A DNA stretch of 64,000 nucleotides. Source: Parasponia andersonii (Eukaryota > Streptophyta > Magnoliopsida > Rosales > Cannabaceae). The stretch lies in assembly GCA_002914805.1 (NCBI GenBank), contig JXTB01000117.1, positions 713,031 through 777,030 on the forward strand. The letters run 5' to 3'. The notes below the pieces were generated by a model that did not search any database, had not been told where the DNA came from, and saw nothing but the letters and a program-made list of their open reading frames with translations. The translations under genes were made by a program, and so were the position numbers. Positions 57,432-64,000 of this stretch are shown here, one piece after another (within the stretch, counting starts at the first letter, position 1; each line of letters begins with the position of its first letter).

Positions 57432-59886
57432 TTAAGAAAAATGATGTATTTTTGTTTCAAGCAAAGGGTCAACTTCACCCAGAGGTAGACACGTCGTTAA
57501 TTTAGTTTCTCAAACAATCTTATTTATTTTGTTAGGGAAGAAACAAACAAGATGTTTTGGCTCGGTCTTTAAATTATAACGACGTGTGTTTTGTAATTCC
57601 CGAACAAAAACAAATGTCATGTTTAAGACAAAAGCAACATCAGCATTTTGTATTATTTGTAAAAATCTTAGACTATGGAAATAACTTATTGTAGAATTTT
57701 CAAGCAAAAAAAGACTTATAGTAGATATATTTTTCTAAAATTTTGGAAACAACTAACTTACGTTGAGTAACAAACATTTAGCAGCAAAATTGCCTGCCGA
57801 GTGTTACCTTTTTAAAAATGTTTATTAGCTTAAAGCTACATAAAGATTACAGTTAATCAGGGACGAAATTGTCTCCCAAACGACAAAAAAAATAATATAT
57901 ATATATATATATTATATATTTTAAATTAGACCAAGAAGTTCAAATTAATTTGAATAAATATTAGTAACAAAAAATCAAACAAATATCTTTAGAACGTAAA
58001 GGCTTTCTTTTCTTCAATAATTTATCTTGTAAAAAATTCATATGAACATAACAAAACGATTGCTATTCCTCGTATAACTGAATAATGAATACTTTCCAGT
58101 TCGTTTACTAGCATTGGTGTTTAAATTTTAAGTTTACACGTTTGAGAGTCTTGTCGTATTTACGTAATGTGCAGGAGTTTTTGTTATTTTATTTTTTTGA
58201 AACCCACATATGTTCTCAACTTTCTCACATGAGCCTGACTGTCGTGGGCTGACTAGCTTTTTGGCCCAAAATTTAATTTGTAACCAAGCTCAAAAGTTTA
58301 GTAAAAATTTAGTAAAGAGTTTTTAAAAAAGAATTAGAAATAAGGTCATTATCATTCTGTGGCCCAAAAATTGGGATATGACCAAGCTCAATTTTTTATC
58401 TTTTATAACTATATGTCCAGCCCAAGTACCCATTACAATTTTGAACCGAAAATGCTTCTGGATAACCTCAGTTAAGCATCTTCGCGATCGTCCCAAATTT
58501 CTTTTCTCGCTACTTTTCCTCATCTCCATGATAAAAATTGCAAACTCAATATTTGAGAAAGAATTCGAGGTTAAGATGCTGCAAAATTATGGACTAAATG
58601 AGAAAAACTAGATAGAGAGAGAGGATCATAAAATCTAGAGAGAAAAAAGAGAATGAAAAAATAAGAGAGAGAGAGAGAAATGATTGTGAAGATTAGAGAG
58701 AGAAAGAGAACTAAAAGTAATTCGAAAAAAAAGAAAGAGAGGAAAAACAAAACTGGCCTAAAAAGATGAGGGCAAAAAGAAGGAAAATGATCGGCTATTT
58801 GAAAAATTGGACATTTAGTTATAAAAATTAAAAAGTGGGTAACTTCTTAAAGCATTTTAAAAAAGTGGTCTTCCACCACAATTTCCCTTAGAAATATATG
58901 GTAAGCTTAGTTTCTTTTTTAGATTGGTATTGTATTTTTTTATAAGAAAAATATCACTTTTCAAATTTTTTTTAAAAATGCTATTTTTAAAATATTAATT
59001 ACCAATTTTCAAACACTAATAACTAGTAACTAATGCTGATATATAACTGGTAGCTGGTAACCAGTAATCAATTTTCAGATACTAGTAATTAGTAACATGT
59101 TTAAAATTTATATTTTTCTGAAATATTTTTCAAAAGTGCTATTTTTTTTTTTTTAAAAAAAAGGTATTAGAATGAAAAAAATTTGACCCAACATATTTTT
59201 ATAATTCTTTTTCGTTTTGTAGGTAGAAGTATTAGAAACCTAAAAATTTATAGCTAAATATCCAACTCACTCAATGACGAAAATGAAAATATAATATATT
59301 TTTTAAAAAATAAATATTTGATCATAACTTTTAAAACGTAGACATCTTATTAAAGCAATTTAAAAATTTGTCATCGCCTAATTTTTTTCAGCTGCCATTA
59401 ATATGGATTGGGTGAGATCGCGTAATTGCCATGGGCTGAGGCCTTTCCAGGGATGGCAGAACACAGAAGCTAAATTAATAGATGTGGTACAGTTGTATGG
59501 GAAATGCTCATGACCGGGAGTAATTTGGGCCAAAACGACATTTGAAGGGTCATTATTTTCCAAAAGGACTTTTTTAGCTGTATAACAATATCAGTGATAG
59601 GTAGCCACTGTATTTACGATTTCTCTAAGACCAATCACCAGTCGCTGATATTGAGATACTCTTAGAATTCATTCTATAGAATACTTATGTGAAAGTCATT
59701 TTTACCCACTCCCATGTGGTATTGCCTTAGCTCCTAAGCTTGCGTGGCATGTTTGACTCAAAAATAACGCTTGTTACATGAATTATGCCATTTATGCAAC
59801 TTATACTCTAGTGCGAATTATGGCCATGGCCAAGGCTCCAAAAATGCATTTTTATGTAAAACATTTCTATCTTGTTGGCGAGTCAA

Positions 59887-59916
59887 CATGCCATGCCATG
59901 CCATGCCATGCCATGC
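59887..59916. repeat. (CATGC)6 microsatellite
   Basis: Six perfect CATGC units. Confidence 0.95.
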
Positions 59917-60803
59917 CAGCTTAGCAGCTTTTGTTAGCAAATCGAAATAAATAAATAATATTAAGAACATAGATCAACGAAAAGGTTCCATGACTGAAGC
60001 ACGTGTATGAAATGCTCACAAGCGATTTTGACCAGAAGGCTGAAGATTGAAGAAGATGTCTCTCATTTTGACATGTGAATCTTTTTTGTTTCGCTCCTTG
60101 TTGTATTCATACCGATCAACCCGTGGATTAGTTTTCATTTTAATAAATAATTTTTTTTTTTTTTGGTTTATTGATTATGATTCTATTTCTTGTGTTCTGC
60201 ATGTGATAATTTATTTTAGGATAACATTACAACTCTTAAAGCAACCAACATATGTAATTACTCGTGGTCATCGATCAAGACTTTGCATACTTGGTGGGCG
60301 GCCGCCATTGGATCTGCTCAATCCTTATCCGTCAATGTCCGCAACTACTATGCTGTATAAAAGTCAAGAGACTTCTTTTTTCTTTTTGAGAAAAATAAAA
60401 GTTGATATAAATTTTTGCTTCCCATTATTCCCTTTTGTTGTTGCTTTGATCCTAATTGGGATCTACTTTTACAATTGTTCCTCGTTGCTTTAAAGTTCTA
60501 GAAATAAAATAATTAGGTAATTAAGTTTACTCTTTATCATCTTCAGATATTACTATTCATCACAACCACGAGATAGTGAATCGTTAGTACTAATAACTTG
60601 TTTATGCTCTTATTGACATATTAAAATTTACAAGTTTGTACCAAATAAGGCTTAGTGGGACTTTGGCTTTAGAAGACAGGCGATCATGTAATAGCAAGGA
60701 CACAGGAAATAGGACTTGTAATTGGAAATTAGGAATGAGGATGTCGATCCATGGAGAAGGTCCTTCCTATTGGAAACTTTTATGATAGTGAACAATTGAA
60801 AAG

Positions 60804-60808
<5 letters not shown>

Positions 60809-60842
<34 letters not shown>
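60809..60842. repeat. (TA)n microsatellite
   Basis: Uninterrupted TA run. Confidence 0.95.
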
Positions 60843-60847
<5 letters not shown>

Positions 60848-62340
60848 TTAACTTAACTAATTTTTTATATTTTATTATAAATTAAATGAAAATATCTACT
60901 ACTACTCAATTATGATCCATCTCACCCATTACGAATTATAAATTTTCACATCTACTTTGATATAAATCGAAACTAAGACCAATATTTTATATAATGGGCA
61001 CTTTTAAGCCAACTAACTTTATCAATGAACATCTTATATATAAGTAGCAACATACTAAAAGAACACGCATTTCAACACCAAACTAGCTAGTTGTACGCAT
61101 TTCTATCAGTTTCAAATTGTGTCGAAAATATAATCTAATTTCATACTCTTATGAATCTTATATAATTAGATTATATGAGGCATAATTTTAAAACTAAATA
61201 AGCGTAACGACTGTTGTATCATAACATTTTATTCTTGTAGGCTCTAACTCCGTAATAAGCCTCATAAAAACTGTAACTGATTAGGGATCAGTTTGATAAA
61301 GCTGTACATTCAAAAAAAATATATTTTTAACTGTATTGAGGAGAAAATCTATTGTACCGTAAAGTAGTTGAGTATTTGGTAAACTGTAATTGAAAAGTAT
61401 TATGACTGAGAAAATTGTACTAAAATGTTTAATAAACTATATCATCGAACTACTATAGAAATATAGAATTGCCAAAATAGACATCTTAATGCATATTTTG
61501 CAAAGAGCCAATTAAATAAATATGTCAATAGATTTTTTTTTTTTAAAACATACATTAAACATATAAATATTTTCAAAACATATTTATTTATATGAAAGTA
61601 ATTTAACTAAATTTATTACTTATCATTTAACATAACTTTCATAAATAAATTTTGAGAATAACGTAAAGATTGTCGAAAATAACAAGTAATTACTTATTTT
61701 ATATATATATATATATATATGTTTTTTTTACAAGTTGGTTTAATTTGTATTTTGAAATTTAAACGATGTTAGTTTTGTCCATCCATAATATCATTAAAAA
61801 TATCATTAAAGGAAGTTCCATTAATTTAAGATTATGGTTATGATTTTAGACAAAATTATTCAATAATCAGTTTTCTCATCTTTTACCAAACACCTTTTCA
61901 CTAAAAAAATGCTTTAAAAAGTGATTTTAACTTTTACAAAAGGCCTACCAAACTCGGCCTAAGACGTTTTGGACCAAATCATAACTCTATATTAGCATTC
62001 TCTAGAACCACACCTAGGTTAACATGGAGAATTACCTCTTACAAAAACTAATCCTCTATCATTAGAAAAAAAAAAAAAAAGGAATGCTCTAAAAAGAATT
62101 TTTTTCTTCGGTGTCTTCCCCATGTTTTTATAATATTATTATATTAACCACTGTCTTCATTATAACTTCATGCTTGTGTGCGCGATCTAGTGTGATCAAA
62201 ATAGTAATAATAAATGGAGACGCGGTTAAACAGGGGAGTCTACAATTGGTAGCCTAAAAAGATAGCAAAGAATAGCATTTACTAGGGTTTACCCCTCTCA
62301 ACGGCCATTCCCACCTAGACCTTGACCTTGAGCCCCCAAA

Positions 62341-62501
62341 CCCCTCTCTCTCTCTCCCTCTCTCTCTCTCTTCTCTACTTTCCCCTTCCTCTTCAACAAA
62401 CCGAAATAACTAAAAGAAAAAAAAAAAACGTAACCAAAAAGAAAGAAGAAAACACATAGAAATATAAGAGAGAAAACTGGTTAGAGGGTTTTTCTTCAAA
62501 C
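62341..62501 (+). promoter_or_regulatory. Probable CT-rich 5' leader
   Basis: A (CT)n tract at 62343-62374 and A-rich sequence leading to the ATG at 62502, as in other leaders of this window. Confidence 0.45.
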
Positions 62502-63149
62502 ATGTCAAACAAGTCCCCCATTTTTCCAATGCCTCAACACTTCAGCGACTATGGCTTTGACCCTCAAATCGACTACTTTCAGGTTCTTCTCTTCTTCTTC
62601 TTCTACTCAAAGCTCTATTTTCTCCTCTGCTCTTATCTGATCCATTTCATTACATTCTCTCTCTCTTCTCATCATCGTCAAAACCAGGTCTTGGAAGAAG
62701 CAAGGAAGCACAAGCGAGAAACGATAAGATCCATAGACTCCATACACTTCAAGCTCAAGAAGCCTATCTCCAAGGACGATATCAAAAAGACCCAGAACGG
62801 AAAGAAGAAGAGGTGGTGGAGATGTGCTATGCTTTTCTTCAAATGGAAGTGGGCTTATACCCCTCATGGCCATAGTACTGCTCATCATGGTTTTGAGGAT
62901 GTCCACCAGTCCAGGGCTCGGGCCTTTAGGGCCTCCATTTCAGGCCCAGTTTACATCACCGAGAGCAGAAGTGGGTCCACCACTCCGTATCGGACCACCA
63001 GCCGGCCCACGTCGGGACCTCTGGCCGGAACTTTGACTCCTCCGAACAAGGATGAGCTTGATATCCCATATCTCAGCCTTAGGCACCTTAATATGGAGCA
63101 GCAACAGAGAGTCTCTACCTCCGCCATGCCTATTTATTTGGTCACGTAG
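62502..63149 (+). CDS. Plant-specific uncharacterised protein, two exons
   Basis: Exons 62502-62582 and 62688-63149 join in frame (FQ/VLEEARKHKRE) to give 180 residues. The N-terminus (MSNKSPIFPMPQHFSDYGFD, PQIDYFQ) and the C-terminus (TTSRPTSGPLAGTLTPPNKD, LDIPYLSLRHLNMEQQQR, ending SAMPIYLVT) look conserved and recall small plant proteins of unknown function that I cannot name. A basic middle segment (KKTQNGKKKRWWRCAMLFF) could be membrane-interacting. No catalytic motif. The 105-bp intron (62583-62687) has GT-AG ends, is a multiple of three and has no in-frame stop, so an unspliced 215-residue form is possible. Confidence 0.75.
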   Translation: MSNKSPIFPMPQHFSDYGFDPQIDYFQVLLFFFFYSKLYFLLCSYLIHFITFSLSSHHRQNQVLEEARKHKRETIRSIDSIHFKLKKPISKDDIKKTQNGKKKRWWRCAMLFFKWKWAYTPHGHSTAHHGFEDVHQSRARAFRASISGPVYITESRSGSTTPYRTTSRPTSGPLAGTLTPPNKDELDIPYLSLRHLNMEQQQRVSTSAMPIYLVT

Positions 63150-64000
63150 GTTCTTTTTTAAACCTATTATATTGGTTTTAGAGCCACTTCTTATTGCAAA
63201 GCTCTAATCTTTTCCCAAGTTTATGTTAATGGGTTTGACTTGTTTTCTTCTGGGGTTTTGCATTTTTACCATTATCATCTTTGGGCTTGCCTCTCTTTTT
63301 TTGGTGCTTTTTGGCTAAATGCATTAAAAGCATTTTGATCCTTTTGGAGTGGAGGATAAAGCTTGATCCTCCCCCCTTTCCCTTTGTAATGTTGCTCGCT
63401 TTTTTTTTCGGTTTGTGCAACTAATAAACTTGTGGTTTGACTAGGTCCCCTTTCCCACTTTCTATCCTTTCCCTCTTTTTTTTTTTTTCTTTTTTTTTTT
63501 TTTTTTGTAAGAAATGCCCTTTTCTTCATTCAAAAAAGAAGAGCAAAAAACAGGAAAAAAAAAAAAAATCAAATTTTTGTATGTTACTCTAAATTTTTAT
63601 TTTATTACTTAATGTTGGTTAGTAGTACTTAGTACTTGCCACTTAGCAGTTGAGAAAGATCATTAAAATCCTTGAGGGGATCTCACGCGATCCCTTTTGT
63701 CTTTCCAGTAGTTAGTTTATTGGGTTGTTGCCTTGGATTCAGCGCTCGTCTTCAAATCTCAAATCTCAATGCTCATTCATCTCTCTAATTTCTCGCCACG
63801 TGTCCTGTTTTCAAATTAAGTGTAGTACGTAGGTCTCGATGGGAGCTTAAGTTTAGACTTAGAGGCCCCGTTAGAGATGGACCCCTTTACTCCAACCGCT
63901 TGAGGACCAACTTTTCAATCTACTCGTATGTTTAAAGTAGGCCAATATGGCAATGAAAATGCCATTAAGCCCTCAAAACGACATAAATCTTGAAAACGAC
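63150..64000. other. 3' flank and right edge of window
   Basis: Likely 3' UTR of the preceding gene, then long T-runs (63474-63506) and an A-run (63557-63568). No further gene is seen; two AACGAC words lie at the last 30 bases. Confidence 0.4.

Larger units (their letters stand above)
57442..62340. other. Gene-poor AT-rich region
   Basis: No gene supported. It holds a six-unit CATGC repeat (59887-59916), (TA)n tracts (57895, 60809, 61702), and a possible decayed inverted-repeat element at about 61280-61965 whose ends read AGGGATCAGTTTGATAAAGC and, in reverse complement, TAGGCCGAGTTTGGTAGGCC. A 148-codon frame at 60047-60493 shows no domain. Confidence 0.4.

Noticed and set aside
60047..60493. 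148-codon plus-strand ORF
   Set aside because: Phe/Ile-rich from AT-rich DNA, no leader, no domain and no conserved motif visible.
61280..61965. Possible inverted-repeat element
   Set aside because: Ends resemble each other over only about 20 bp and no target duplication was found; mentioned only as a possibility in the regional entry.

Overview
The window is nuclear DNA from a flowering plant, most likely a eudicot. It is AT-rich, has long intergenic stretches, many (TA)n and (CT)n microsatellites, spliced genes with GT-AG introns, and plant-only families (R2R3-MYB, ATL RING-H2, TRM/DUF4378, DUF3511, EAR-type C2H2). I cannot fix the species. No rRNA, CRISPR or bacterial features are present, and I could not support a functional tRNA gene.

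Layout. 1-20 kb is a repeat-dominated, gene-poor flank. It holds a possible short ORF at the left edge, a LINE reverse-transcriptase relic, a stray exon of an ISWI-type chromatin remodeller, a tRNA-derived SINE with target-site duplication, a 760-bp foldback element, a Copia gag relic, a hAT-like MITE and a hAT transposase relic. 20.2-21.3 kb is a Mutator-like element with long terminal inverted repeats around an unrecognised interior. Genes follow: a one-finger C2H2 repressor-type factor (21.9 kb, +), a DUF3511 small protein (24.0 kb, +), a TRM/LONGIFOLIA-type DUF4378 protein in five coding exons (26.8-30.2 kb, +), and a subgroup-7-like R2R3-MYB in three exons (31.3-33.4 kb, -). Next come an AMSH3-type K63 deubiquitinase in 14 exons (35.9-41.1 kb, -) and the condensin II kleisin CAP-H2 in 11 exons (46.8-50.7 kb, +). 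The right part has an intronless ATL RING-H2 E3 ligase (54.5-55.5 kb, -) and a two-exon plant-specific protein of unknown role (62.5-63.1 kb, +). The gap between AMSH3 and CAP-H2 holds an RNase H relic, a hAT-like MITE and a complete solo LTR (44511-45329) flanked by CTTAC.

The genes do not form a pathway; they are ordinary neighbours: flavonol regulation (MYB), endosomal/vacuolar deubiquitination (AMSH3), mitotic chromosome structure (CAP-H2), microtubule-array organisation (TRM), membrane E3 ligase (ATL) and repressor-type transcription (C2H2).

Most notable observations: a near-perfect 34-bp palindrome centred on a G-box just upstream of the solo LTR TATA box; a GC-AG intron and a duplicated 3' splice site side by side in AMSH3; a uORF overlapping the CAP-H2 start by ATGA; a stop-free, length-multiple-of-three intron encoding a hydrophobic stretch in the 62.5-kb gene; a SINE family with three copies; and many short (28-81 bp) tandem duplications. 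I did not find a convincing new multi-gene system. Exon boundaries were built by eye from splice consensus, reading frame and remembered family sequences; transcript data would be decisive.
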